From Salmonirosea aquatica (GTDB taxonomy: Bacteria > Bacteroidota > Bacteroidia > Cytophagales > Spirosomataceae), in NCBI RefSeq assembly GCF_009296315.1, contig NZ_WHLY01000002.1:4314501-4378500 (forward strand): 64,000 bases of DNA. The letters are read 5' to 3'. This document shows positions 1-7,531 of the stretch, piece after piece (the first letter of the stretch is position 1; the number at the start of each line of letters is the position of its first letter). The position numbers and the translations under genes are program-made. Below the pieces are notes generated by a model. It was not told the DNA's origin. It ran no database searches and was given only the letters and a program-made list of their open reading frames with translations.

Positions 1-126
1 AAAATGTTGATTTTAGACGCCATTCGAAACAAGATTATTCACCGAATCCATGCTATTGTTAAGCATCGGAAGAAATATGAAAAAACTATACGCTTTCGCT
101 TGCATAAATCATACAAATCCGTCTGA
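1..126 (+). CDS. C-terminal end of a probable IS110-family transposase (partial)
   Basis: The frame is open from base 1 to a TGA at 124-126, giving 41 codons that begin before the window. The translation is rich in Lys, Arg and His and contains RNKIIHRIHAIVK followed by KKYEKT. That pattern resembles the end of IS110/IS116/IS902 transposases of Bacteroidota (NK/RNK..HR.FA.V......Y). There is no T-rich terminator before gldD. The family call rests only on this tail. An in-frame ATG at 4-6 means a 40-residue basic peptide cannot be excluded. Confidence 0.5.
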   Translation, partial: KMLILDAIRNKIIHRIHAIVKHRKKYEKTIRFRLHKSYKSV

Positions 127-136
127 CTGTATCAGT

Positions 137-733
137 TCACTTCCACCGCAATGTATTCAGCAGGCGCAATGCGTCCTTTTGAATAAAATCGATTACGGGA
201 GCTAATGAATCGTTTTTGGTAGCGGTGGGGAAGTAGATCGCCCCGCGCAGGTAGTGCGTGGTGCTGTCGGTGGTGTAGAACTGAAAGGGGGTAGGTACGT
301 CGCCTTCCAGGCGGAAGAGTGTGGCCGTGCGGCCTGTTTCGGTTTGGATGGTTTGCTCTTGTAAAGCCGAAGCCCGGATTTGGTGCTTGCTGGCCAGTTT
401 GTAGGCATCGTCGATGAAGTCTTTCAGGCGGGCGGGGCTGTTGCGTACTTCTTTGTAGGTAAGTTGAATGTTGGCGTTGAAGCGGGGATAGTAGATGAAA
501 ATCCAGTTTTTTTCGGCCCCGGCGAAGGTATCCGGCAGGATAACCGCCGACCTGGAATACTCGAAGGCATAGGGGTAGGTACCCTCCAGCGGCTGGTACT
601 GGTGCGACGGCAGTGCGATGCGGTTGTAACCCTTGGGTTTGGGTACGTAGCCATCCTGCTCATCACCCGAACCACAGGCCGTCAACAACAAACCAATCAG
701 AAACAAAAGATTAACTTTTATCGACTTTACCAT
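137..733 (-). CDS. gldD: Gliding motility lipoprotein GldD
   Basis: This 198-residue protein has a lipoprotein signal peptide with lipobox LLTAC, so the lipidated Cys is residue 20. The conserved GldD pattern follows: Tyr/Pro-rich start (LPSHQYQPLEGTYPYAFEY), a FIYYPRFNANIQLTYK block, and a C-terminal QFYTTDSTTHYLRGAIYF segment before the final LRW. GldD is an essential accessory lipoprotein of Bacteroidota gliding and the type IX secretion apparatus, and the window also contains T9SS sorting tails. Length matches the family (about 190 residues). The neighbour on the same strand is a small lipoprotein 12 bp upstream. Confidence 0.88.
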   Translation of the reverse strand: MVKSIKVNLLFLIGLLLTACGSGDEQDGYVPKPKGYNRIALPSHQYQPLEGTYPYAFEYSRSAVILPDTFAGAEKNWIFIYYPRFNANIQLTYKEVRNSPARLKDFIDDAYKLASKHQIRASALQEQTIQTETGRTATLFRLEGDVPTPFQFYTTDSTTHYLRGAIYFPTATKNDSLAPVIDFIQKDALRLLNTLRWK

Positions 734-745
734 ATCTATTGGCCC

Positions 746-1159
746 CTAAGGATTTCCATTGGTTTTAACAAATCTGGTATCAGTAGGACGATTGATCATT
801 AGGGAATCTCTGTATTGACTGAAATTAATCTTATTGTCCCCAATCCATTTCAACTTAGTTGTGTCGATCTCTTTGTATTGGCCAAGCCAGTTACTGCCTG
901 GATTAGCACATACCGTCAACAGTTGCTTTTCAGGCCAATAATTTAGAATCGCTCCAGTCCTTTCAACAATTACCTCATAGAACTCTTTCGATTTATCACT
1001 TTGTGTGTAATGGTGATACAACTGTACTGCCATATCCACTTCCCGTTCGTCAATAGAAAACAAGGGCTCTATACGTAACGTATCGACAGAGGGGTCGATG
1101 CGGTTGAAATCACAAGAAACTAGCGCGAAAATCAGAAAAAGGATACAGTAACTTTTCAT
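746..1159 (-). CDS. Small lipoprotein of unknown function
   Basis: The product is 137 residues from the ATG at 1159. I prefer this start to one nine codons upstream because it gives a compact lipoprotein signal (MKSYCILFLIFALVSC). The mature part is polar, with the segment KWIGDNKINFSQYRDSLMI, and has no family I recognise. It lies 12 bp upstream of gldD and 42 bp downstream of glmS on the same strand, so co-transcription is possible. The AT content of its codons is higher than in gldD or glmS. Confidence 0.7.
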   Translation of the reverse strand: MKSYCILFLIFALVSCDFNRIDPSVDTLRIEPLFSIDEREVDMAVQLYHHYTQSDKSKEFYEVIVERTGAILNYWPEKQLLTVCANPGSNWLGQYKEIDTTKLKWIGDNKINFSQYRDSLMINRPTDTRFVKTNGNP

Positions 1160-1201
1160 TGCAAATGAATCATAGCCTCGGAACAAAGAATTCTAAATTC
1201 A

Positions 1202-3040
1202 TTACTCCACCGTCACTGACTTTGCCAAATTGCGCGGCTGATCCACGTTGCGCCCGCGCATGACGGCCACGTAGTAAGAGAGGAGCTGCAACGGAATGAC
1301 CGACAGTAGTGGCATGAGCATTTCGTGCGTTTTGGGAATCTCAATCACAAAATCCACCATCGTCGGGATCAGCGTATCACCTGCGGTCACGATGGCAATC
1401 ACCCTACCTTTGCGGGCTTTGACTTCCTGAATATTGGATACGATTTTGTCGTAGGAGCTATCCTTAGTCGCCAGAAACACCACCGGCATATCTTCGTCGA
1501 TAAGGGCGATGGGGCCGTGCTTCATTTCGGCGGCGGGGTACCCCTCGGCGTGGATGTAGGAAATCTCTTTGAGTTTCAGGGCACCTTCCAGCGCCACCGG
1601 GAAGTTCAAACCCCTACCCAGGTAGATGAAATTACGGGCGTAGGTGAAAATGAAAGCGATTTCCTTGATCTTGGCGGCACTTTGCAGCACTTCCTCTACT
1701 TTGTCGGGAATGTTTTCCAGCTCGATCAGAAGCTGACGGTACAGTTCTTCTGATATGGTACCTTTGCGCTGAGCCGCGGCCAATGCCATAATGGCCAGCA
1801 CCGTTACCTGCGCGGTGAAGGCCTTGGTACTAGCCACCCCGATTTCGGGTCCAGCGTGCGTATAGGCGCCCGCATGCGTGGCGCGGGCGATGGACGAACC
1901 CACTACGTTGCACACACCAAAAATAATCGCTCCCTTGGACTTGGCCAGCTCGATGGCCGCTAGCGTATCAGCCGTTTCGCCCGATTGCGAAATAGCGATG
2001 ACAATGTCATTTTCCTTGATAATGGGATTACGATACCGGAACTCCGAAGCGTATTCTACCTCCACATTGATGCGGGCCAATTCCTCAAAGAGGTACTCGG
2101 CCACCAGTCCGGCATGCCAGGAGGTACCACAGCCGATAATCACAATCCGCTTGGAGTCAGCCAGTTTGTCGAGGTAGTTGCGCAAGCCACCCAGCTGTAG
2201 GTGGGCTTCGTCGGCCCGCACGCGGCCACGCATGCTGTCAGCGATGGAACGGGGCTGTTCAAAAATCTCTTTCAACATGAAATGCTCATAACCACCCTTT
2301 TCGATAGCGTCGAGTTCCAGTTCCAGTTTTTGAATATAGGGTGCCTGCGGTACGTTATCGAGATTCAGGATATTGAGCTCGTTATCCTTCACCACCGCAA
2401 TGGCGTAGTCGTCGAGGTACACCACATCTTTAGTATATTCGATAATCGGGGTAGCATCGGAAGCAAAGAAAAATTCGTCTTCCCCGATCCCAATCACCAG
2501 CGGGCTGCCCTTGCGGGCGGCGATCAACTGCCGGGGATGCTCGTCGGACATAACAACAATGGCGTAGGCACCCACGACCTCCTGCAAAGCCAGGCGAACA
2601 GCTTCTTCCAGTGAATTTCCGGTTTCTTGCCGTACATCCTCAATGAAATGAATAAGTACCTCGGAATCGGTATCGCTGATGAAAACGTGACCTTTCTGCT
2701 GAAGCTTCTGCTTCAGCGTGGCGTAGTTTTCGATGATTCCGTTGTGGATGATCGCCAGCTTGCGGTCGTTGGAGTAGTGCGGGTGAGCGTTAGTGTCGTT
2801 GGGTTCGCCGTGGGTTGCCCAGCGGGTGTGGCCCATACCCGTGGTAGCGTGGGTGTCTTTGGCGGACAATTCTGTTTCCAGATCCGACACTTTACCTTTT
2901 TTCTTATGTATCACCAGACCGCTGCCGTTCAGCAAAGCGACCCCCGAGCTATCGTATCCCCGGTACTCCAGCCGCTTCAGGCCCTTGATGATCAGAGGGC
3001 ATGCCTCTCTATGTCCTACATACGCTACAATTCCACACAT
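1202..3040 (-). CDS. glmS: Glutamine--fructose-6-phosphate aminotransferase (isomerizing)
   Basis: This cytosolic enzyme makes glucosamine-6-phosphate from fructose-6-phosphate and glutamine, the first step toward UDP-GlcNAc. At 612 residues it is full length. The N-terminus MCGIVAYVG supplies the Cys2 nucleophile of the class-II glutaminase domain. Two SIS sugar-isomerase domains follow, with GCGTSWHAG and SQSGETADTLAA in the first. The C-terminus ends in the typical KSVTVE. It heads the minus-strand block shared with DUF4270 and glycogen/starch synthase, as commonly seen in Bacteroidota. No glmS riboswitch is recognisable upstream. Confidence 0.97.
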   Translation of the reverse strand: MCGIVAYVGHREACPLIIKGLKRLEYRGYDSSGVALLNGSGLVIHKKKGKVSDLETELSAKDTHATTGMGHTRWATHGEPNDTNAHPHYSNDRKLAIIHNGIIENYATLKQKLQQKGHVFISDTDSEVLIHFIEDVRQETGNSLEEAVRLALQEVVGAYAIVVMSDEHPRQLIAARKGSPLVIGIGEDEFFFASDATPIIEYTKDVVYLDDYAIAVVKDNELNILNLDNVPQAPYIQKLELELDAIEKGGYEHFMLKEIFEQPRSIADSMRGRVRADEAHLQLGGLRNYLDKLADSKRIVIIGCGTSWHAGLVAEYLFEELARINVEVEYASEFRYRNPIIKENDIVIAISQSGETADTLAAIELAKSKGAIIFGVCNVVGSSIARATHAGAYTHAGPEIGVASTKAFTAQVTVLAIMALAAAQRKGTISEELYRQLLIELENIPDKVEEVLQSAAKIKEIAFIFTYARNFIYLGRGLNFPVALEGALKLKEISYIHAEGYPAAEMKHGPIALIDEDMPVVFLATKDSSYDKIVSNIQEVKARKGRVIAIVTAGDTLIPTMVDFVIEIPKTHEMLMPLLSVIPLQLLSYYVAVMRGRNVDQPRNLAKSVTVE

Positions 3041-3078
3041 AGTCAGTTAATTTTGAATGAGTGAATAATAGTATTTAA

Positions 3079-3166
3079 GTACGAGAGTACCTTAGTTCAG
3101 AAGTACCCAAGGCAGTGCGAAAACGCTTCTAAAACAAGGTACTCCTGTACTTTTGCACTTAGGTAC
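3079..3166. repeat. GTAC cluster in the DUF4270-glmS gap
   Basis: Six GTAC tetramers fall within 88 bp (at 3079, 3087, 3103, 3139, 3147 and 3163), several extended to GGTAC or GTACC. The 138-bp gap holds no gene. No obvious -33/-7 promoter or T-rich terminator is seen. Confidence 0.5.
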
Positions 3167-3178
3167 TTTGCCCCTCTT

Positions 3179-4612
3179 TTATTCCTTCGCCTGGGTATAG
3201 AAGACAATCAGCTTGATATCCTCGGGTTTTCCACTCAGTACCAGGCGGCTCACGCGGTTATTGAATTGGGAGTCGTATAAGGTACCCCTCTGTGCCAGGG
3301 TTTGGATATAGACAGGCGTCACCAGAAAGCCTTCGTTCGTCTTACTGCCAGCCAGTATTGCGTTCAGGTGCGTGGCCAGATTCCACGTGTAGTTTTTATA
3401 GCGTGAATCCAATAGAACCGAAGGAGGATCGGAGCCTCTGGACGTGCTATCATTGAGTGCAACGCTCGCAAAGCCGTTAGCCTTGTATTGGACTTGATTG
3501 GTCGAGTTCGTTTCCAGCAGCACCAGGTAGGAAGGAGGAGTCAGACCCGGCTGCACGGCCGTGAGGTCGGGTTTGACGCTGAGTTCTGCCCGGTTGATGC
3601 CAATCGGGCCGTTTTTGGCCAATGCCTTGAGGTAGGGAATTTCGATCTTGGTACGAATACCCAGGGCATCCTGCACGTAGGTACGCTCACCGGTACTGCT
3701 GGCCGGTACGGGTTGCAGGGGCTTCAGGGCAGCCAATGGGGTACCACTTCGATCCGCCGTGACGCGGTTGAAGCCCGCCCGGATAGTAGCTCCGGATTGT
3801 AGCGCCACCACGGCATTGAGCGGAAAGCTGGTGGAGATCGTATCGGTAGTGGTATGGTACCATAACCGAAGACTAAGCGGGCTATTGGTACCTACTATAC
3901 CGGGAAAACCCAGTACAGCGGTATTTTTGGCACCAGGAATCAAGGCCAGTCCGCCCAATACTTTGGAGAACTCGGCGTTGGTTTGTCCGGCGGTTTGGCC
4001 CGATAGGGCAAACAGCTCTTTACCCAAATCGTCGGGTAATTTAAAACGCAGGGTACCATCGGCCTGCGGTCGGGCCTGGAAGGTTTTAGCAGCTAGGGGC
4101 GTTTGGTCGTACGTGAGGGTACTGTTGTTGTAGTAGTTCTTAAGAGGATCGATCACCTCCCTTATGCGGTGAACCGATAGGGTTTGCTCGGGCAGGGTAT
4201 CACCATAGGTATAGTTGTAAGGCGTGTACAGCACCAGGGAGTCATACACAGCCGTCGTGCCCAGATCAAGCTGAAAACCCAGCGACATGCGGATGAAGCT
4301 GGATGCCGTGATAGTACCAAAGAGCGGGTCCACGTAGCGACCCGCCAGAAATATATCGGGATTGCTGGTACGGACCGAGTCGGCCAGTACGGTGGAGGTT
4401 CGGACGGTAAGGGTGTCAGTAAAAAGGGTTTCTACGGGAGTAAGCGGCGTGACGCCAATGTTGCCGGGGGGATCGCAGCTAAATAGCAGGGTGGTCAGAA
4501 CGACCACCCCGATTGCTCTATTTCTAACCAACCAACCCGTTATACAGGTTGTAATACGCTTCTGAAAGGTTGTCGTCTTCTTCGACGAGGTCGACACGCT
4601 TGGGTGATTCAT
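3179..4612 (-). CDS. DUF4270 family lipoprotein
   Basis: This is a predicted cell-envelope protein of the DUF4270 family, whose function is unknown but which in Bacteroidota sits between glmS and glycogen/starch synthase, exactly as here. Diagnostic features are the lipobox LLFSC, the segment LAGRYVDPLFGTITASSF and a C-terminal LVLSGKPEDIKLIVFYTQ. The only ATG (4612) gives 45 residues before the lipid Cys and an 89-bp overlap with the upstream gene. A TTG at 4531, overlapping the upstream stop, gives an ordinary 19-residue signal peptide and may be the true start, making the protein about 450 residues. Confidence 0.88.
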   Translation of the reverse strand: MNHPSVSTSSKKTTTFQKRITTCITGWLVRNRAIGVVVLTTLLFSCDPPGNIGVTPLTPVETLFTDTLTVRTSTVLADSVRTSNPDIFLAGRYVDPLFGTITASSFIRMSLGFQLDLGTTAVYDSLVLYTPYNYTYGDTLPEQTLSVHRIREVIDPLKNYYNNSTLTYDQTPLAAKTFQARPQADGTLRFKLPDDLGKELFALSGQTAGQTNAEFSKVLGGLALIPGAKNTAVLGFPGIVGTNSPLSLRLWYHTTTDTISTSFPLNAVVALQSGATIRAGFNRVTADRSGTPLAALKPLQPVPASSTGERTYVQDALGIRTKIEIPYLKALAKNGPIGINRAELSVKPDLTAVQPGLTPPSYLVLLETNSTNQVQYKANGFASVALNDSTSRGSDPPSVLLDSRYKNYTWNLATHLNAILAGSKTNEGFLVTPVYIQTLAQRGTLYDSQFNNRVSRLVLSGKPEDIKLIVFYTQAKE

Positions 4613-5330
4613 TCAATAATTGATTTAATTCTTCGCTGTAATCTTCGTCTACTTTTACGACGGCGTCAGCGTACGCGCATCCAAGCTTGATAAACCCTTC
4701 AAAATCGGCGGAACGCAGATGGGCCAGGGCTTCATCGCTCACGTCCATGGCCTTCGCCTTTTCCAGCAGATCGGCGTCAAATTTATAACTGAAAGCGTTA
4801 TTATACACAGTAAAAACGCTTTTTGTGTCCTTAAACATGGGATCGTTCCGGTACGTGGTCTTCAGGTACATCGGAATCAGGGCGGTCATCCAGTCGTTGC
4901 AATGCACGATATCGGGCGCCCAGCCCAGCTTCTTAACGGTTTCGAGTACCCCCTTACAGAAGAAGATAGCGCGCTCGTCGTTGTCGTCGTAAAAGTTATT
5001 TTTCTTGTCAAAGAAAACGGACTTACGGTGAAAATAGTCTTCGTTATCGATGAAATAAACCTGCAGCTTGGCGTTGGGAATGGAAGCGACCTTGATCACG
5101 AGGGGCTTTTCCTCTTCGCCGACGGTAATGTTGATGCCCGAGAGACGGACTACTTCGTGGAGACGGTTTTTGCGCTCATTGATGAGGCCAAACCGGGGAA
5201 CCAGGATGCGAATTTCGGCGCCGCGCTCCTGCATGGCCTGGGGAAGTTGCCTTACATAAGCGGCTACATCGGTGGTTTGAAGAAAAGGGTTGATTTCACT
5301 GGATACATACAAAATTCGTAGTTTGTCCAT
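4524..5330 (-). CDS. Glycogen/starch synthase, GT5 N-terminal domain protein
   Basis: The product is 268 residues from the ATG at 5330 (MDKLRILYVSSEINPF). An in-frame ATG 12 codons upstream is less likely. It matches only the N-terminal ADP-glucose synthase catalytic half of GT5 enzymes: the VSSE start, KLQVYFIDNEDYF, and DIVHCNDWMTALIP. The C-terminal GT1-like half is absent. This short form is the normal state in Bacteroidota, so it is not a truncation, but whether it synthesises glycogen is not shown. It is divergent from panC and overlaps the DUF4270 gene. Confidence 0.85.
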   Translation of the reverse strand: MDKLRILYVSSEINPFLQTTDVAAYVRQLPQAMQERGAEIRILVPRFGLINERKNRLHEVVRLSGINITVGEEEKPLVIKVASIPNAKLQVYFIDNEDYFHRKSVFFDKKNNFYDDNDERAIFFCKGVLETVKKLGWAPDIVHCNDWMTALIPMYLKTTYRNDPMFKDTKSVFTVYNNAFSYKFDADLLEKAKAMDVSDEALAHLRSADFEGFIKLGCAYADAVVKVDEDYSEELNQLLNESPKRVDLVEEDDNLSEAYYNLYNGLVG

Positions 5331-5542
5331 ACAGGTACTTGACGTTTGTGAAAAAAAGATTTGCAAAATTATACAAAAAAAAGCCGAATTTCAATAATTA
5401 TTTCCAAGTAATTGTAATATTGCGGGCAGCTTGGCTCTTTCCATGCCTATGGTTTTGGCCTCAGACCGAAATTTGTCGAGGACCGGTTTTGTAGGATGAA
5501 TTCGGGTCAGCAACCGTACTTTCCTAACCCCTCCACCACCAC

Positions 5543-6385
5543 ATGATTCTTTTAAGTGACCCCGGGGCGCTTCGAACCCACCTAAGAAAAATCCAAAAAA
5601 TTGATACTACGCTGGGCCTGGTGCCTACTATGGGAGCGTTGCACGAAGGGCATTTGAAATTGGTCGAAAGAGCAGTGGAGGAAAACACTATCGCCGTGGC
5701 CAGCATTTTTGTCAATCCCCTGCAATTCAATAATCCCGACGATCTGTCCAGGTACCCCCGTACCCTGGATGAGGACTGCGCCCTGCTGGAATCGGCAGGC
5801 TGCCAGCTAGTGTTTGCGCCCTCGACCGAGGACATGTACCGGGTACCTCCCGTTTTAAAACTGGATTTCGGCAGCCTCGAACACGTGATGGAAGGTGCTT
5901 TCCGGCCGGGACATTTCAATGGGGTGGGGATCGTGGTGGCGCGGCTGTTCAACATGGTGCAGCCCGACCGGGCCTACTTTGGGCAAAAGGATCTGCAGCA
6001 GGTAGCGGTGGTGCGGCGATTGGTAGAGGATCTGGCGTTTCCTATCGAGATTGTGCCCTGCCCCACGGTGCGGGAAGTCGACGGGCTGGCGCTCTCGTCC
6101 CGCAACCGCCGCCTCAGCCTCGAACACCGGGTGATGGCTCCCCTAATCTACAAAACCCTCGGAGAAGCCCAAAAGATGCTGGCGGCGGGCTATTCGGTGG
6201 AAGAGGCAAAGCAGCACGTCCGGACACAATTCATGCGGTACCCCGATTTTCTGCTGGAGTACTTTGAGGTAGCCGATGCGGGTACCCTGCAACCCGTCGA
6301 GGAGGTACAGCCTGTCGGCCAAACCGCCCTGTGTATGGCCGCGCACCTGGGCGGAGTGCGGCTCATTGATAATATTGTATTCTAG
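5543..6385 (+). CDS. panC: Pantoate--beta-alanine ligase
   Basis: PanC joins pantoate and beta-alanine using ATP, the last step of pantothenate synthesis, in the cytosol. The 280-residue length is typical. Family marks are LVPTMGALHEGHLKL (HIGH-like nucleotide site), FVNPLQFN, FGQKDLQQVAVVRR and the KMSKS-like loop LALSSRNRRL. It is divergent from the glycogen/starch synthase gene and ends at its own terminator. Its usual downstream partner panD is found only at 32.8 kb, so the pathway genes are split in this genome. Confidence 0.96.
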   Translation: MILLSDPGALRTHLRKIQKIDTTLGLVPTMGALHEGHLKLVERAVEENTIAVASIFVNPLQFNNPDDLSRYPRTLDEDCALLESAGCQLVFAPSTEDMYRVPPVLKLDFGSLEHVMEGAFRPGHFNGVGIVVARLFNMVQPDRAYFGQKDLQQVAVVRRLVEDLAFPIEIVPCPTVREVDGLALSSRNRRLSLEHRVMAPLIYKTLGEAQKMLAAGYSVEEAKQHVRTQFMRYPDFLLEYFEVADAGTLQPVEEVQPVGQTALCMAAHLGGVRLIDNIVF

Positions 6386-6389
6386 AAAC

Positions 6390-6425
6390 TCCACCAGCCT
6401 TTGATACTTGGTTGGTGGATTTTTT
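6390..6425 (+). terminator. Rho-independent terminator after panC
   Basis: The stem is TCCACCA paired with TGGTGGA (each extended by partial pairing), with the loop around TTTGATACTT and a T6 run directly after. It starts 5 bp past the panC stop. Confidence 0.75.
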
Positions 6426-6448
6426 AGAAGTAGAGCGTTAAGTCTCTT

Positions 6449-6523
6449 TTACTGCTTACTCACCCGTACGGAAGCCTGATGGTTCAGCGCATCGGTGGCG
6501 CGGATCAGGTATACACCCACAAG
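6449..6523 (-). pseudogene. Orphan T9SS C-terminal sorting tail (remnant 1)
   Basis: Read on the minus strand, 24 codons ending in a stop give a tail containing GVYLIRATDALNHQASVRVS. This closely matches the end of the T9SS type A domain of the protein at 9201 (GIYLIKVIDALNQQGVVRVS). The frame meets a TAG immediately upstream and there is no coding region before it. It is the stub of a deleted T9SS cargo gene. Together with the adjacent terminators it accounts for most of the 349-bp space after panC. Confidence 0.7.
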
Positions 6524-6654
6524 CTAGCGCGTTATTGAGGGCGGATCATACATTTATGAGGGTACTTTATTGACATACGCTGCATTAATTTAAAGGGTAC
6601 CTAGTCGTCGGCTATTGACATATATCCAACAGTACTTGATATATGAATTCGGAC

Positions 6655-6697
6655 CCATAAAAAACCAGACGGTGGGGTAAGTACTTACCCCACCGTC
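6655..6697 (-). terminator. Terminator of the 6735-7208 gene (30-bp perfect palindrome)
   Basis: Bases 6668-6697 form a perfect 30-bp palindrome with arm GACGGTGGGGTAAGT. On the minus strand it is followed by GGTTTTTTAT, so it fits a strong Rho-independent terminator for the secreted-protein gene 38 bp away. Confidence 0.85.
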
Positions 6698-6734
6698 CGA
6701 TACGTTCATGGCTAATAGATGGCTATAAGGATGG

Positions 6735-7208
6735 CTAATTGGTTGCTACGAGTATCCGGTCAGGCTGCTGAATGACCTCGTCGGTCGACAGGCTGATCGT
6801 TTTTCCGACCACTTCCTTGCCGTTTTTTACTTCAATGGTGTATTGTCCATCTTTCATTTTTGAAAAATCGAAGCTGCGGCCGTACTTCTCAGTGCCTTTA
6901 TAGATTGTCTCAGAGTGAAGTACACCGCCATCTTTATCAAAAAGTACAATGGACAATTTCTGGTCTTTGTCCTTTTCGATCAGCAGGCGCATTTTCACTG
7001 AATCTTTGATTTTGTACATCGCGATGTCGAAAGTTCGGCCTTCGGGATAGGCGTTTGTCAGAGTTTGATGGGTAGAAGCATTCTCAGCCATAACCACTAC
7101 CTGCTGAGAAGCAAGCTGGGCGGGGGAGTTTTTTTTCTGAGCAAATAGAGCGTTGGCGGCAACGAGGGAGAGCATCAGGGCGAGGGCGGAAGTTTTGAGC
7201 GTTTTCAT
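6735..7208 (-). CDS. Small secreted beta-sandwich-like protein (paralogue 1)
   Basis: The 157-residue product has a Sec signal peptide (MKTLKTSALALMLSLVAANALFA, then Q). The mature domain, with MRLLIEKDKDQKLSIVLFDK and the end FDFSKMKDGQYTIEVKNG, resembles DUF3244 or Por-secretion-tail folds: short beta strands and a closing DGxYTIEVxNG motif. It is paralogous to the proteins at 17302 and 59604. Signal peptide and upstream DNA are nearly identical to the 17302 copy, pointing to a recent duplication. It carries the triple-repeat promoter described at 7281-7369. Function is unknown; a periplasmic or surface role is inferred. Confidence 0.8.
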   Translation of the reverse strand: MKTLKTSALALMLSLVAANALFAQKKNSPAQLASQQVVVMAENASTHQTLTNAYPEGRTFDIAMYKIKDSVKMRLLIEKDKDQKLSIVLFDKDGGVLHSETIYKGTEKYGRSFDFSKMKDGQYTIEVKNGKEVVGKTISLSTDEVIQQPDRILVATN

Positions 7209-7280
7209 GGTCGTAGTATTTAGAAGTTAATGATAAAATGAGTGCTTGAAAATGTCCGCGTATTGACCAGCAGCGAACAA

Positions 7281-7369
7281 TACAAAGGTCGCGGGTTGCG
7301 TTTGACCGAACTTGGCTCATTCTATCAAAGGCGTGGTGCATTGTTGCAGGGACGTGGTTTGTTGTTGCA
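7281..7369 (-). promoter_or_regulatory. Triple direct-repeat operator and promoter, copy 1
   Basis: On the plus strand three 16-bp boxes sit at 7312-7327 (TTGGCTCATTCTATCA), 7333-7348 (GTGGTGCATTGTTGCA) and 7354-7369 (GTGGTTTGTTGTTGCA), spaced exactly 21 bp. The element TACAAAG (CTTTGTA in gene orientation) lies at 7281-7287, 73 bp before the ATG at 7208. In gene orientation the box reads TGNNANAATRNNCNAM. The innermost box covers the expected -33 region of a GAnCTTTG -7 element, as for an activator-dependent promoter. The surrounding 323-bp gap contains no gene. Confidence 0.75.
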
Positions 7370-7416
7370 TTTCGCTTTGGGGATATGATTTTGAATAAAA
7401 TCAGTCAAAAAGAGGC

Positions 7417-7450
7417 AAAAAAAAGGCCGCACGACGCGGCCTTTTTTAAA
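7417..7450 (-). terminator. Terminator of the DUF1624 gene
   Basis: The hairpin AAAAAGGCCGC / GCGGCCTTTTTT has T runs on either strand. It lies downstream of the minus-strand gene ending at 7532 and blocks read-through into the regulatory region of the 6735-7208 gene. Confidence 0.8.
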
Positions 7451-7464
7451 TGATATCTTGTATT

Positions 7465-7518
7465 CTACTCCTTCCTCACCCTTACAGTAGACTGTCGATT
7501 CAGCGCGTTTTTAGGGGA
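7465..7518 (-). pseudogene. Orphan T9SS C-terminal sorting tail (remnant 2)
   Basis: The minus strand encodes SPKNALNRQSTVRVRKE followed by TAG. This is the terminal strand of a T9SS type A sorting domain, compare DALNQQGVVRVSKE at the end of the 9201 gene. There is no matching upstream domain: the homology stops just short of the neighbouring gene end at 7532. It looks like the stub left after another gene replaced a T9SS cargo gene, keeping the old terminator at 7417-7450. Confidence 0.6.
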
Positions 7519-7531
7519 AGCATCCTGCTTT

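Noticed and set aside
3041-3178. glmS ribozyme/riboswitch upstream of glmS
   Set aside because: The upstream side of glmS (above 3040) shows no recognisable conserved core or pseudoknot, and glmS ribozymes are mainly known from Firmicutes.
4524-5330. Truncated glycogen synthase pseudogene
   Set aside because: The N-terminal-only GT5 form in this gene order is the usual Bacteroidota form, and the frame is intact.
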